DNA of 64,000 nucleotides from Burkholderiales bacterium (GTDB lineage Bacteria; Pseudomonadota; Gammaproteobacteria; Burkholderiales; WYBJ01): the NCBI GenBank assembly GCA_022841915.1, contig JALHQN010000001.1, positions 124,001-188,000 on the forward strand. Reading direction: 5' to 3'. This document shows, one piece after another, positions 29,394-38,471 of this stretch. The notes under the pieces are model-generated. The model was given only the letters and a program-made list of their open reading frames with translations. It had not been told where the DNA came from and made no database searches. Both the position numbers and the translations under genes were made by a program. Each line of letters starts with the position of its first letter. Positions within the stretch are counted from its first letter, which is position 1.

Positions 29394-29846
29394 ATGCGGC
29401 GCGCACGCGCCGAGGATCTCGTCAGCATTGTGCGCATGCTGGCCGACGACCCGCTGGGAAAGAAGCGCGAGGACTTCCGCGAGCCCCTGCCCCCGAGCTA
29501 CCTGTCCGCCTTCAAGGCGATCGACGACGACCCCAATCAATGTCTGGCCGTCTGCTGCGAGGGCTCAAGCGTAGTCGGGGTGCTGCAGATCACTTTTTTG
29601 CCCTACCTGACGTATCGGGGCGGATGGCGCGCATTGATCGAAGGTGTGCGGATCTCCTCCGAGATCCGCTCGCGAGGCATCGGCCGCTTCATGATGGACT
29701 GGGCGATCGCGCAGGCGCGTGCTCGAGGTTGCCATGTCGTGCAGCTTACGACGGACAAGGCGCGGCCCGATGCCTTCCGCTTTTATGTGTCGCTCGGTTT
29801 CGAGGCATCGCACGAAGGCATGAAGCTGCATCTGACGCGCGCTTGA
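29394..29846 (+). CDS. GNAT family N-acetyltransferase
   Basis: A 150-residue acetyltransferase. The fold opens with MRRARAEDLVSIVRMLADDP. The acetyl-CoA site is VRISSEIRSRGIGRFMMDWA (RxxGIG loop), and the final strand region is DAFRFYVSLGFEASHEGMKL. I chose 29394 because the family starts here and GGAAGG lies about ten bases upstream. The frame is open to 29229, with an alternative ATG at 29304. The substrate is unknown. Confidence 0.85.
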   Translation: MRRARAEDLVSIVRMLADDPLGKKREDFREPLPPSYLSAFKAIDDDPNQCLAVCCEGSSVVGVLQITFLPYLTYRGGWRALIEGVRISSEIRSRGIGRFMMDWAIAQARARGCHVVQLTTDKARPDAFRFYVSLGFEASHEGMKLHLTRA

Positions 29847-30160
29847 TCCGCACAAGAAAAGGCCTCGACGCCCCGCTCTCGTTACGACGGCAATAGGCTG
29901 CCCCAGAGCGGGCGAGCATCGACGAACATGCCGTGGCAACGCGTTGCCCAAAGCCGAACCTGCGGCGGTTCGCGGCGCTTGGCCGATTTCGGCGCTTCCG
30001 CCGCTGATCGGCCGAGCGACCCACGAGGCGATTCCACATCGCAATCCCCGTCGGGACACCGGCCGTGTCGAGCGGCTCATGGCCGCCCCCGCGCTCGTGC
30101 TGGCAGGAGATGCACTTCGGTGCTAAGGTGCGTCTCATTCTGGTCGCCTGGACGATACGC
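29847..30160. other. intergenic region before the hemerythrin-like gene
   Basis: About 310 bases in which I see no supported gene or clear regulatory element. Confidence 0.4.
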
Positions 30161-30793
30161 ATGTCGAGCGAAAGCCTGCACTCGGAAGCCGCGGCCCGCA
30201 ACGCCGCGCTGACGCGTTTACGCGACGAGCATCGAGCGCTGGCAAGAGTCATCGAGGCACTCGAAACGGTCACCGCCCAGATTGCAGAGACGGGCCTGGA
30301 GCCGGACTTTCCCCTGCTCGCATCGATGATCTACTACATCGATGCCGTACCGGAAAAACTTCATCACCCGAAGGAAGATCGTTTCCTGTTCGGCGTGCTA
30401 CGCCAACGCAACAGCGAGGCCGCACCGCTGATCGCGCGCCTGGAGCGGGAGCATCAGCGCTCGCCCCAGCTAGTCGCCGAACTCGAGCGCACGCTGGTGC
30501 ACTGGCAAGGCGGCGCATCCGATGGCTTGGACGCGTTCGCCCTCGCGTTGTCGCGCTTCTGCGAATTCAGCTGGGGTCACATGCGCACCGAGGAGACCGC
30601 CCTGCTGCCTCTGGCCGAGCAATGCCTGACCAACGATGACTGGCTGGCCATGGCCGATGCCTTCGGCGCCAACGGCGATCCGCTTTTCGGAGGTGTGCGC
30701 CGTAACGAATTCGATCGGCTCTATCATCGGATCGCGAATCTGGCACCGCGCAAACTGAAGTTGGGACTGCTTCGGTCCTCGTCGTCGCTCTAG
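30161..30793 (+). CDS. hemerythrin HHE domain protein
   Basis: A 210-residue protein with a helical hemerythrin-like domain. The histidine/acidic positions expected for a di-iron site are visible: DEHRALARVIEALE, then LHHPKEDRFLF, LEREHQRSPQLV and WGHMRTEETALLPLA. The ATG at 30161 directly precedes the domain. Bacterial members bind oxygen, sense redox state or repair iron centres. The SirB2 gene follows by 104 bases. Confidence 0.88.
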   Translation: MSSESLHSEAAARNAALTRLRDEHRALARVIEALETVTAQIAETGLEPDFPLLASMIYYIDAVPEKLHHPKEDRFLFGVLRQRNSEAAPLIARLEREHQRSPQLVAELERTLVHWQGGASDGLDAFALALSRFCEFSWGHMRTEETALLPLAEQCLTNDDWLAMADAFGANGDPLFGGVRRNEFDRLYHRIANLAPRKLKLGLLRSSSSL

Positions 30794-30897
30794 TGCCCAA
30801 CCATTCGCGCACGAGCATCTTTACCAACGCGAAGTCGGGGCCCCGGCGACGCGCCAAACGTCGCTCCTCCCGGCTGCCGCCCGAATGATCGCTCACG

Positions 30898-31311
30898 ATG
30901 AATTGGTACCTCGCGGCGAAATTCCTTCATGTCACCTGCGTGACCTTGAGCATCACCGGCTTCGCCGTCCGCTTCATGCTGACCACACGCGGCTCGCCGC
31001 TGATGATGCATCGGTTCGCGCGTATCGCACCGCACATCAACGATACGGCACTGCTCGCAGCCGCAGTGGCAATGCTCGTGATGACAGGCAGCGATCCGTT
31101 CCAGGCCACTTGGCTGCGCGCCAAGATCCTCGGCTTGCTCGTGTACGTCCTGCTCGGGATCGTGGCCCTGCGCGGCGCACGCACGGCCATCGGCCGCAAC
31201 CTGGCGTTCGCCGCGGCTGTGACGAGCTTCGCCTACATGGTGTCGGTAGCCCTCCTGAAAACACCTTGGGGAGCGCTGGTCTTGCTGACTCGATCGCCGG
31301 GCAGCTCCTAG
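30898..31311 (+). CDS. SirB2 family membrane protein
   Basis: A 137-residue inner-membrane protein with four helices. The SirB2 pattern is clear: YLAAKFLHVTCVTLSITGFA, then ARIAPHINDTALLAAAVAML and WLRAKILGLLVYVLLGIVAL. The family's function is poorly known and the name derives from a Salmonella locus. It sits between hemerythrin-like and universal stress genes. Confidence 0.9.
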   Translation: MNWYLAAKFLHVTCVTLSITGFAVRFMLTTRGSPLMMHRFARIAPHINDTALLAAAVAMLVMTGSDPFQATWLRAKILGLLVYVLLGIVALRGARTAIGRNLAFAAAVTSFAYMVSVALLKTPWGALVLLTRSPGSS

Positions 31312-31317
31312 CCGCCA

Positions 31318-31331
31318 TTGACTTAGGTCAA
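31318..31331. promoter_or_regulatory. symmetric TTGAC-N4-GTCAA dyad (FNR/CRP-family-like site)
   Basis: A perfect 5-bp inverted repeat with four-base spacing, seven bases after the SirB2 stop and about 160 bases before the universal stress gene. It differs from the FNR consensus TTGAT-N4-ATCAA by one symmetric base pair. Confidence 0.45.
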
Positions 31332-31490
31332 TCGTAGATGCAGCGCGCGAACCCCATAATTCCGGTAGCGTCGGTACCGCCAGCGAGAGACCAACGATCG
31401 TATACTTTGGCCCAGCAGGAAGGCGTTCGCTTCGGCTACGCTCCGCAGTGTCCTGCATGACCGAGCAAGCAAACCACAGAGGAGCCCGCA

Positions 31491-31934
31491 ATGTTCAAGC
31501 ACATCCTGATTCCGACCGATGGTTCCGCCTTGTCGAAGAAAGCCGTGCTGCAGGGCGTGAAGTTTGCGCAAGAAGTCGGCGCCAAGGTGACGGGATTTTT
31601 CGCAGCGCCGCCCTATCGCCCCGTTGTTTACGAAGACTTCGTACCGGCCAACTATATGTCGCCCCAACAGCACGAGGAGGCGACGGCCAAACTGGCCGCG
31701 AAGTACCTGGGCGCGATCGACAAAGCCTGCAAGGACGCCGGCGTGACGTATCAGGGATATCACATCGCCAGCGAGTTTCCGGCCGATGCCATCATCGAGG
31801 CAGCCAAGACCAAGAAATGCGACATCGTATTCATGGCATCGCACGGCCGCCGCGGTCTGGCCGGCGTACTTCTCGGCAGCGAGACGGCAAAGGTTCTCAC
31901 GCATTCCAAGATTCCGGTGCTTGTCTATCGCTGA
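31491..31934 (+). CDS. universal stress protein, UspA family
   Basis: A 147-residue protein. The start MFKHILIPTDGSALSKKAVL and the ATP-binding loop ASHGRRGLAGVLLGSETAKV (G-x2-G-x9-G-S) are typical of nucleotide-binding UspA proteins. Such proteins act as homodimers during starvation or hypoxia. The ATG follows an AGAGGAG site, and the TTGAC dyad upstream would fit oxygen-linked control. Confidence 0.93.
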   Translation: MFKHILIPTDGSALSKKAVLQGVKFAQEVGAKVTGFFAAPPYRPVVYEDFVPANYMSPQQHEEATAKLAAKYLGAIDKACKDAGVTYQGYHIASEFPADAIIEAAKTKKCDIVFMASHGRRGLAGVLLGSETAKVLTHSKIPVLVYR

Positions 31935-32049
31935 TTCGGCAGCGACCTTGTGGCGGCAGCCCCGCGCGCTGCCGTGCACCCTTCGCGCCCCGCGTCGAAC
32001 GACGCAGCACGGGAGATGGTGGGAAGCGCCCCCATATGTCTTGCCGTGA

Positions 32050-32171
32050 ATGATCTCCGGAAGTTCGATCTGAGTACGGCTCACTTCGCTTGTGACGTCG
32101 AGTTCGAAGTTGCGGCTCATCTCGCCACGCGATACCTTTGGCGATCAAGCCATCAACCTCCGACTCGGGAC
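32050..32171. repeat. decayed copy C of the palindrome-ended element
   Basis: The right 90 or so bases align with copy A: ACTTCGCTTGTGACGTCGA against CCTTCGCGTCTGACGACGA, a shared GCGATACC, and the end CTCCGACTCGGGAC against CTCCGACTCAGGAC. A left-end-like TCCGGAAGTTCG is at about 32056-32067, which implies an internal deletion. CTAG borders are lost. It lies between the universal stress gene and aat. Confidence 0.5.
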
Positions 32172-32197
32172 GGCAGCGATCTTTTGGAATTGCCCGG

Positions 32198-32896
32198 ATG
32201 ATTCCATGGCTGGGCCGCGCGCACACGTTTCCGCCGCTCGAGTCAGCGCTCACCGAACCGAACGGATTGTTGGCCGCCGGCGGCGACCTCGCCCCCGAGC
32301 GACTGCTCGCCGCCTACCGCCGGGGCATCTTTCCCTGGTTCAGCGAAGGCGACCCCATCCTCTGGTGGAGCCCCGACCCGCGCATGGTGCTCTATCCCGC
32401 GGAACTGAAGGTTTCGCGCTCGCTGCGCAAGAGCCTGCGTCGCGACGACTATGAGATCCGCGTCGACACCTGTTTCAGAGAGGTCATGGCTGCCTGCGCC
32501 GAGCCGCGCGTCGGTCAGGCGGGCACCTGGATCTCGCCGGCAATGATCGATGCATACGCTGCCCTTTTCAGCCGAGGCTATGCACATTCGGTCGAAACCT
32601 GGCGCGGTGATCGACTCGTGGGCGGGCTGTACGGTCTGACGCTGGGGCGTGCATTCTTCGGCGAGTCCATGTTCGCGCGCGCAACGGACGCCTCAAAGCT
32701 CGCGCTGGTGCATCTGGTGCGGCAACTGGAGCGCTGGGAGTTCGGCCTGATCGACTGCCAGATGCGCACCACGCATCTGGCCAGCCTGGGCGCCCGCGAG
32801 ATAAGTCGAGCAGCGTTTTCGCGTCAGGTGGAACAATTGGTACACTATCCGCAGCCTTCCGGCTCGTGGACTTTCGACCGTGACCTTGTTGGGTGA
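32198..32896 (+). CDS. aat: leucyl/phenylalanyl-tRNA-protein transferase
   Basis: A 232-residue enzyme that adds Leu or Phe from tRNA to proteins with N-terminal Arg or Lys, marking them for ClpAP. Family motifs are clear: [40 protein letters not shown] and [20 protein letters not shown]. The ATG at 32198 starts MIPWLG as in homologues. The bpt gene overlaps its end by 17 bases. Confidence 0.96.
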   Translation: MIPWLGRAHTFPPLESALTEPNGLLAAGGDLAPERLLAAYRRGIFPWFSEGDPILWWSPDPRMVLYPAELKVSRSLRKSLRRDDYEIRVDTCFREVMAACAEPRVGQAGTWISPAMIDAYAALFSRGYAHSVETWRGDRLVGGLYGLTLGRAFFGESMFARATDASKLALVHLVRQLERWEFGLIDCQMRTTHLASLGAREISRAAFSRQVEQLVHYPQPSGSWTFDRDLVG

Positions 32897-33626
32897 CTTC
32901 CCGCTTTCCGTCCTGCAGTTCTACGCGACTGCCCCGTATCCTTGCAGCTACCTGACCGAGCGCTTGGCGAGATCGCAGGTCGCAACGCCCAGCCATTTGA
33001 TCGACACGCCGGTCTACAGCGAACTGGTGCGGGCCGGCTTTCGCCGCAGCGGCGCCTTCACTTATCGACCGTATTGCGACAGCTGCCGGGCGTGTGTCCC
33101 TGTACGCATCCTTGCGGAGGACTTTCGCCCGAATCGTATCCAGAAGCGCGTGTGGCGTCGGCACGAGGGTATGCGGGTGCAAGTTCTCGATCTGCGCTAC
33201 AGCGCCGAGCACTATGCCCTGTATCTGCGCTATCAGGCACGCAGACATGCGGGCGGCGGCATGGATCAAGACAGTCGCGAGCAATACCGGCATTTCCTGC
33301 TACAAAGCAATGTCCGCACTCGCCTGGTGGAATTTCGTGACGCCGAAGGCTTGCGCATCGTGAGCATCGTCGACGAACTGCAGGATGGCTTGTCGTCGGT
33401 GTACACCTTTTTCGATCCGGACCTGCCCGGAGCGAGTCTGGGCACCTACAACATCCTGTGGCAGATCGAGCAGTGCCGCAAGCTGGAGCTGCCGTATCTC
33501 TACCTGGGATACTGGATAGCGCAAAGCCGCAAGATGGCCTACAAGGTGAATTTCCAACCCATCGAAGGTTTGATCGACAATCGATGGCAGCCGATTGCCT
33601 GGCAGGGTTCAACGGTTCAAGGGTAG
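32880..33626 (+). CDS. bpt: aspartate/glutamate leucyltransferase
   Basis: A 248-residue bacterial protein transferase that adds Leu to N-terminal Asp or Glu. It begins with GTG inside the aat gene (17-base overlap), so it is translationally coupled. Motifs include [15 protein letters not shown], the cysteine pair in [16 protein letters not shown], and the C-terminal [19 protein letters not shown]. Its 3' end overlaps the convergent TPR gene by 18 bases. Together with Aat it forms the N-degron pathway. Confidence 0.95.
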   Translation: MTLLGDFPLSVLQFYATAPYPCSYLTERLARSQVATPSHLIDTPVYSELVRAGFRRSGAFTYRPYCDSCRACVPVRILAEDFRPNRIQKRVWRRHEGMRVQVLDLRYSAEHYALYLRYQARRHAGGGMDQDSREQYRHFLLQSNVRTRLVEFRDAEGLRIVSIVDELQDGLSSVYTFFDPDLPGASLGTYNILWQIEQCRKLELPYLYLGYWIAQSRKMAYKVNFQPIEGLIDNRWQPIAWQGSTVQG

Positions 33627-35570
33627 GCCCTGGGTCCGGAGTTCCTCGGGGGTCAGGGTCATCGTGGCCGGGAGGCCGGGGGGCTCGGCGGATTTCGAGG
33701 CCGCACGGGCACGCTCGATGTCGCAAGCGGGCCCATGACCCAGTTGACACGCCCGGGCGATGTTCTGCGTAGCGACTGCGCGCATGAGTTCGGGACTGAC
33801 AGCATCCCGCAACCGCATCCCTGCCTGGGCCGCCTGCTCGAAGATCAAGGCTCGGTTGAAGTAAGCCAGGGCGTACGACGGATCGAGTGCGATAGCTCGT
33901 TCGATATCCGTCAGCGCAAGCGGCGCGGCGCCTAGCCCGCCCATCTGAAACACGGCGAGACTGCGATTCAAGAACACCTTGGGTTCGCGGGCGCCCATGC
34001 CAATGGCCGTGTTGAATGCCTGCATCGCCTCGGAAAACTTGCCGATCTGCATCAAGACCAGCCCGCGATCGGCATGAAGGATGATCTGACCGGGCTCGAG
34101 TTCGAGCAGGCGATCGAGATCCTTAAGCGCCTCCGGATAGCGCTTCTCGTCGATGTGCAGCTGCGCCCGCCCGCGCAGGGCCCGCGCATGGCCAGGCTGC
34201 AGGGTAAGCGCCCGATCGTAGTCGGCTAGCGCGGCCAGGGCGTGGCCTTCGGTCCGGTGCAGCGTGGCTCGATTGACGTAAAGACGAGCATCCTTCGCAT
34301 CCGGCCCGAAATACCCGGCGGCACGAATCGCGTCGTCCCACACCGCCACGTGCGACGAGAACGTCTGTAGCGTCAGCACCGACAGCACTGCCCAAGCCGT
34401 CAGACCACCGAATCCCAAGATCAGCGAAGCTCGCGGGCCCAGCAACGCGATCGCCCACACCAAGGCCAGACAAAGCAGCGCCACCCCCATGTAGCCGCGC
34501 CAAAGGGCAAAGTCGTTCGCCAAGCGCGGCCAGAAAATCTCGGACGCCGCCAGCAAGAGCAATGCACCGAGGGCGATTGCGAGGCCTCGGTAGCGCAAGT
34601 TCCGGCGCGACCAGACAACAGCGAAAGCGAGCGCTGCGATCCCCAGCATGCTGCCCCAGCCATTCCAGGCAGCCGCATGCGGTGCCGCTTCGGGCATGTC
34701 GATCGCCATCCAGGCCGTGATAGGAACCAGGCCATAGCCCAGATAGCGCAACAGCCGACTGCTGTTGGCGGCCGATTGTTCGAGATAGCTCATGCCCGCA
34801 GCATCCACGCCTGAACTCGCGGTGAGCGCCACGACGACGCCATAGGCGACGGATACCGACGCCGCGGCCACAACCGCCCACCAGGCTGCCCTGCTGGTGC
34901 CATGCGGCGCCGTGAGGTAGACCAGCCAAGCCATCGCGGCGGGCAATGCGATCGCGCTCGGCGAGCAGAGCAGCGCGCCGGCGCAGGCGAAGGGCGCAAC
35001 GGCCCAGGCGCCACGCCAGCCGTCCTGTGCTGCACGGGCAACGCTCCACAGCCCGACGAAGACGAACACGCCCAGCAGCAGCACCCCCCGAGCCGGCAGA
35101 TAGGCGACCGCATACACAACGACGGGATGCAGTGCGAACAATCCGGCGGCGAAGAAGGCGATCCAGCCCGCTCGCACGCCTGACCCGACCGCCGCTCCGG
35201 CCACCCGCCGACTCAAGAGGAAGACGAACACGACCCCCAGGCAATGCAGAACGAGATTCAAGACCCGGTGCCAGAACAAATCCTGGCCGACCAGCTTCGC
35301 CCAACCCCCGAAGCTGGCATCGGCAAGCCAGGCTGCGCCGAGCGCAGGTGTGGTCAGCGCGGCGGCCGCGAGCTTTCCGGAGGCCAGCAATGCGAATTCG
35401 CCGAAGACAGGGGGATAGGACAAACCGCCCGCATAGAGAGCGACCGTGAGCGCAACCAGAGCGAGCACCATGCGAGAACCGCGCGGCTCCCGCTCGAGAA
35501 GCTGGGTTGTGCGCTGTACCAGATCATGCAAGGCGTTGTCGACACGTACCCTGTACATTGGGCGAGCCAT
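33609..35570 (-). CDS. multispan membrane protein with C-terminal TPR repeats
   Basis: A protein of about 653 residues. The first 400 residues contain about ten hydrophobic helices, reminiscent of GtrA/PMT-like or O-antigen-polymerase-type membrane proteins. The C-terminal part has several TPR repeats ([60 protein letters not shown]). The start is uncertain: ATG at 35570 or at 35558, with a weak AAAGG nearby. No glycosyltransferase motif was confirmed. Homologues are often annotated as tetratricopeptide proteins of unknown function. Confidence 0.72.
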   Translation of the reverse strand: MARPMYRVRVDNALHDLVQRTTQLLEREPRGSRMVLALVALTVALYAGGLSYPPVFGEFALLASGKLAAAALTTPALGAAWLADASFGGWAKLVGQDLFWHRVLNLVLHCLGVVFVFLLSRRVAGAAVGSGVRAGWIAFFAAGLFALHPVVVYAVAYLPARGVLLLGVFVFVGLWSVARAAQDGWRGAWAVAPFACAGALLCSPSAIALPAAMAWLVYLTAPHGTSRAAWWAVVAAASVSVAYGVVVALTASSGVDAAGMSYLEQSAANSSRLLRYLGYGLVPITAWMAIDMPEAAPHAAAWNGWGSMLGIAALAFAVVWSRRNLRYRGLAIALGALLLLAASEIFWPRLANDFALWRGYMGVALLCLALVWAIALLGPRASLILGFGGLTAWAVLSVLTLQTFSSHVAVWDDAIRAAGYFGPDAKDARLYVNRATLHRTEGHALAALADYDRALTLQPGHARALRGRAQLHIDEKRYPEALKDLDRLLELEPGQIILHADRGLVLMQIGKFSEAMQAFNTAIGMGAREPKVFLNRSLAVFQMGGLGAAPLALTDIERAIALDPSYALAYFNRALIFEQAAQAGMRLRDAVSPELMRAVATQNIARACQLGHGPACDIERARAASKSAEPPGLPATMTLTPEELRTQGLPLNR

Positions 35571-35913
35571 CCTTTGGATTGCAGTATGCTGAGTCAGCAA
35601 TTCATGAAACGAAGGCAGTCGGGTTTCGCCACCAGCCTGGTTTGCGGATTGCGGCCAGCGCCCGAGCCGACGGCGATCGACTCCGCATCGGGCAGGGACG
35701 TCGACACGCTTGCCTTACGAGCCCCCCTCGACGCGCTGCGCGATACACCGAGGTCGCTCCGACGCGGGCATGCCGAGCGTTGGCTATACGCGCCCATCGC
35801 CGCGCCGCTAAAATGCGTGGCAGAGGATGGCCCTCGCACCGGGCCGCCCCTGTCAGCGATCCGTGTCGGAGGCTCCCAGTCCGACCAACCATGTACGCTC
35901 CGTCTCACCACTC
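35571..35913. other. divergent intergenic region, TPR protein/RnfB-like
   Basis: About 340 bases with no supported gene if the RnfB-like start at 35914 is right. A TAAAAT hexamer at 35809-35814 resembles a -10 element for the downstream gene. Confidence 0.45.
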
Positions 35914-36639
35914 GTGATTAGTCCCTCGGTATTGATCATCGTCATGCTGGCCGGCATGTTCGCCGTTGCGGGCCGACTGCGCCAGCGCAGTTTACCGCCT
36001 GCCGTGCGCATCGACGCAGTCTTGCCTCAAACCCAATGTCGCCAATGCGGTTACGACGGCTGCCGCCCCTACGCAGAAGCGATTGCCGCCGCAGAGGCAC
36101 CCATCGATCGCTGTCCACCGGGTGGAGATCAGGTGATCCGTCGGCTGGCCGCGCTCACGGGCCAACCCAGACGTCCCCTCGACTCGTCACGCGGGCAGCA
36201 CAAGCCGCCACAACTCGCGGTCATCGATGAAGCACGCTGCATCGGTTGCACATTGTGCATTCAGGCCTGTCCCGTGGACGCGATTCTGGGTGCGCCCAAG
36301 CTCATGCATACGGTCATTGCCGATCTGTGCACGGGGTGCGAGCTCTGTCTGCCACCTTGTCCGGTCGATTGCATCGCGTTGGCGCCCAAAACCTCGGCCT
36401 TTGCGAGCCTTCCAGGTTTCAGTAGAGGGTTCGACTCGGACGCAGCAAGAACTCGGCATGAACAACGCAAGCACCGCCTGGCGAGGAACAAGATCGAGCA
36501 AACGGCGCGGCTGGCTGCGAAGGCCAGCGCCAAGTTGAAAGGCCTCGAAACCGGCTCGGATTCTGCCGCCCAGAGAAAACGCGCTGTCATAGAAGCCGCC
36601 TTGCAACGCGCCCGGGAGAAACTCGCGACAACGCGTTGA
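35914..36639 (+). CDS. RnfB-like ferredoxin (electron transport complex subunit B)
   Basis: A 241-residue protein. A hydrophobic N-terminus (ISPSVLIIVMLAGMFAVAGR) precedes an Fe-S domain with the RnfB cysteine spacing QCRQCGYDGCRPYAEAIA, then a downstream Cys in DRCPPGG. Two [4Fe-4S] motifs follow, CIGCTLCIQACPVDAI and CTGCELCLPPCPVDCI. The C-terminus is a basic helical tail of about 80 residues. The start is uncertain: GTG at 35914 is given, but ATG at 35827 is also in frame. No rnfACDGE genes lie nearby, so this is a standalone RnfB-type protein. Confidence 0.85.
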   Translation: MISPSVLIIVMLAGMFAVAGRLRQRSLPPAVRIDAVLPQTQCRQCGYDGCRPYAEAIAAAEAPIDRCPPGGDQVIRRLAALTGQPRRPLDSSRGQHKPPQLAVIDEARCIGCTLCIQACPVDAILGAPKLMHTVIADLCTGCELCLPPCPVDCIALAPKTSAFASLPGFSRGFDSDAARTRHEQRKHRLARNKIEQTARLAAKASAKLKGLETGSDSAAQRKRAVIEAALQRAREKLATTR

Positions 36640-36815
36640 TTGCCCGGCGGCGGGGCGTTGCGTCGAACGAGCACGTTCGCGCCGAACGTGACATATGCCC
36701 GTGAGGGTTGAAAAGCGTCGCGGCATCATTGACCGCTGCGTATCTGCGTATGACAGCCGCCCGCAGGCACGTTCCGCTGACATATACTTAGGGTCTTTCG
36801 TCGCGAGCCGGTCTG

Positions 36816-37478
36816 ATGAACACCTTCTTTCGCATGCTTCTCGCCGCTGCATTCGTCTTATCGGCAGGCAGCACCCCGGCACAAGGGTTCAGATTCTCCG
36901 ACGATACCGAGCAGCAGCAAAAGCAGGAGGCCGAAGCGCAGCGTCAGGCGCACACGCGCGCCTTGCTGTCGACCCCCTGCATGGCCAAGATCAAGAACCA
37001 GAAGATCATGGTCGTGATGGCAGAGCACCGCAATGGGGCGCTCATCGCGCAGCAGTCGGCCTATACCTCCCACTTCGAAGCCATCAACAAGCGCCTGCGG
37101 GCCCTCGGCCTGCGCACCTTCACGCCCGAAGAGATCCGCCGGCAGGTCGCTCAAGCCGAGATTGACGCCTTTTTCCGCAACGACCCCGACGCCGCCATCA
37201 GCGCTTCGCGCCGCCTGGCCGCTCAGTACATCCTGCGCGGTGTAATCGACACTCAGATTTCCCGCAATGCGATCGTTAATGTGAACCAGGTCGCTGTGCG
37301 CCTCGACTTCACCTTGACCGGCTCGAACGGCAGGATGATCTCGGAGGCGAGCGCCAGCAACGAGAGCTATTCGGGGCGAGACGTGCTCGGAATGGCCCTC
37401 ACCTTGCTGAACGAACGCGCCGACGAAGTGGTCGCGCAGCTCTATAGCGATTACTGCCGGCGCGCCGGGACGAAGTGA
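36816..37478 (+). CDS. exported protein of a CsgG/kinase cluster
   Basis: A 220-residue protein with a signal peptide ending at PAQ. I do not recognise a named family. The fold-like pattern is KNQKIMVVMAEHRNG, then INKRLRALGLRTFTPEE, AQYILRGVIDTQIS and NVNQVAVRLDFTLTGSNGRM. This closely resembles, in order and spacing, the extracytoplasmic part of the kinase at 38472 (PKISVVMTIQNA, LKERIRSFGFRVWSPEG, ADFHIQGEVKV). It is the first gene of the probable unit, 49 bases before the CsgG-family gene. A periplasmic role is inferred. Confidence 0.65.
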   Translation: MNTFFRMLLAAAFVLSAGSTPAQGFRFSDDTEQQQKQEAEAQRQAHTRALLSTPCMAKIKNQKIMVVMAEHRNGALIAQQSAYTSHFEAINKRLRALGLRTFTPEEIRRQVAQAEIDAFFRNDPDAAISASRRLAAQYILRGVIDTQISRNAIVNVNQVAVRLDFTLTGSNGRMISEASASNESYSGRDVLGMALTLLNERADEVVAQLYSDYCRRAGTK

Positions 37479-37527
37479 TCCTCACGCCGGCATGGCACGG
37501 CGTATACACGTGATAAGGAGTGAAGCG

Positions 37528-38346
37528 ATGAAAGATGCGTGGATGGCGGCAAACAAGTTCGCAGTCTCGGCAGCGGTCGTGGCCCTGGTCGCCAGCGTCC
37601 AACCCGCGGTCGCCCAACCGGTGTTCGGCAATCCCTCGCCGACGGCCGGCAGCGAAACCTCGCAAAAGGCCAACGCTGCCGCGGATCAGGCCATCTACAA
37701 GCCGGTCGAGTACGTGAACAAGGGCGTGCGCGGACCGGCACTGGTCGTAATCCCGGGCGATATCAAGAGCAACAACGCAAGCTTCACGCAGAAGTTCGGC
37801 CCGAACAATATTGCGGACTTCGCCGAGTTGGAGCTCTCCCAGGCCAACTTCTCCGTGCTCGAGCGATCCAACCTCGGCAACCTGCTGCAGGAGATCTCAC
37901 TCGCCTACAACCTGGGAGACGCCAACAAAGCCCGTCAGACCATGCAGGTCGGCCAGCTGAAAACCACCAAGTGGATCGTCAAGTTCGACATCCTCAAGGC
38001 CGAGCAGATCGCCGAGAACAAGCAGGGCTTCGACGGACGTGCAGTCGGCGGCATCATCGGCATGTTCGGCGGCCTGGGCGGGGCGGTTGCAGGGCGCGCA
38101 ACCAGTTCGGTGAAGACCCAGGAGTCGACAGGCGTCTGGCTGATCGGCATGCGCTACAAAATCATGGATGCGAACACGACCGAACAAGTCGCCCAAGGCT
38201 ACCAGGAGTTGAAGATGGAAGTCGGCGCGCAGGCCACCAGCGTATTGGGTATCTCGCAAGGGGCCAAGGGCGGCGTGGGGCTCGATACCATGGTGCAACG
38301 CCTGGTGCAAACCGCCGTTTACGAAATCGACGCGAAGTACAAATAA
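37528..38346 (+). CDS. CsgG/HfaB family exported protein
   Basis: A 272-residue exported protein. The start at 37528 is fixed by AAGGAG seven bases upstream. A signal peptide is followed by a CsgG-like domain: VVIPGDIKSNNASFTQKFGP, then NFSVLERSNLGNLLQEISLA and QTMQVGQLKTTKWIVKFDIL. A glycine-rich segment GGIIGMFGGLGGAVAGRATS could be a membrane hairpin. It lacks an evident lipobox, unlike curli CsgG, so it may be a soluble periplasmic relative of the CsgG/TolB-N fold. No curli genes are nearby. Confidence 0.82.
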   Translation: MKDAWMAANKFAVSAAVVALVASVQPAVAQPVFGNPSPTAGSETSQKANAAADQAIYKPVEYVNKGVRGPALVVIPGDIKSNNASFTQKFGPNNIADFAELELSQANFSVLERSNLGNLLQEISLAYNLGDANKARQTMQVGQLKTTKWIVKFDILKAEQIAENKQGFDGRAVGGIIGMFGGLGGAVAGRATSSVKTQESTGVWLIGMRYKIMDANTTEQVAQGYQELKMEVGAQATSVLGISQGAKGGVGLDTMVQRLVQTAVYEIDAKYK

Positions 38347-38471
38347 GAACGCTTCCTGTGCCTGGATGAAAATCGCGGGGCTGGCAACGCTACCTGCATA
38401 GCCCCCGAAACAGGCACAAGCGTGCGCCGTTCGCATCCGATCGCGCACGCCCTTCCCCCCGGGAGTTGGCC

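Noticed and set aside
37528-38346. Curli secretion channel CsgG
   Set aside because: The fold matches but the lipobox and csgEF/AB genes are absent; only the family name is kept.
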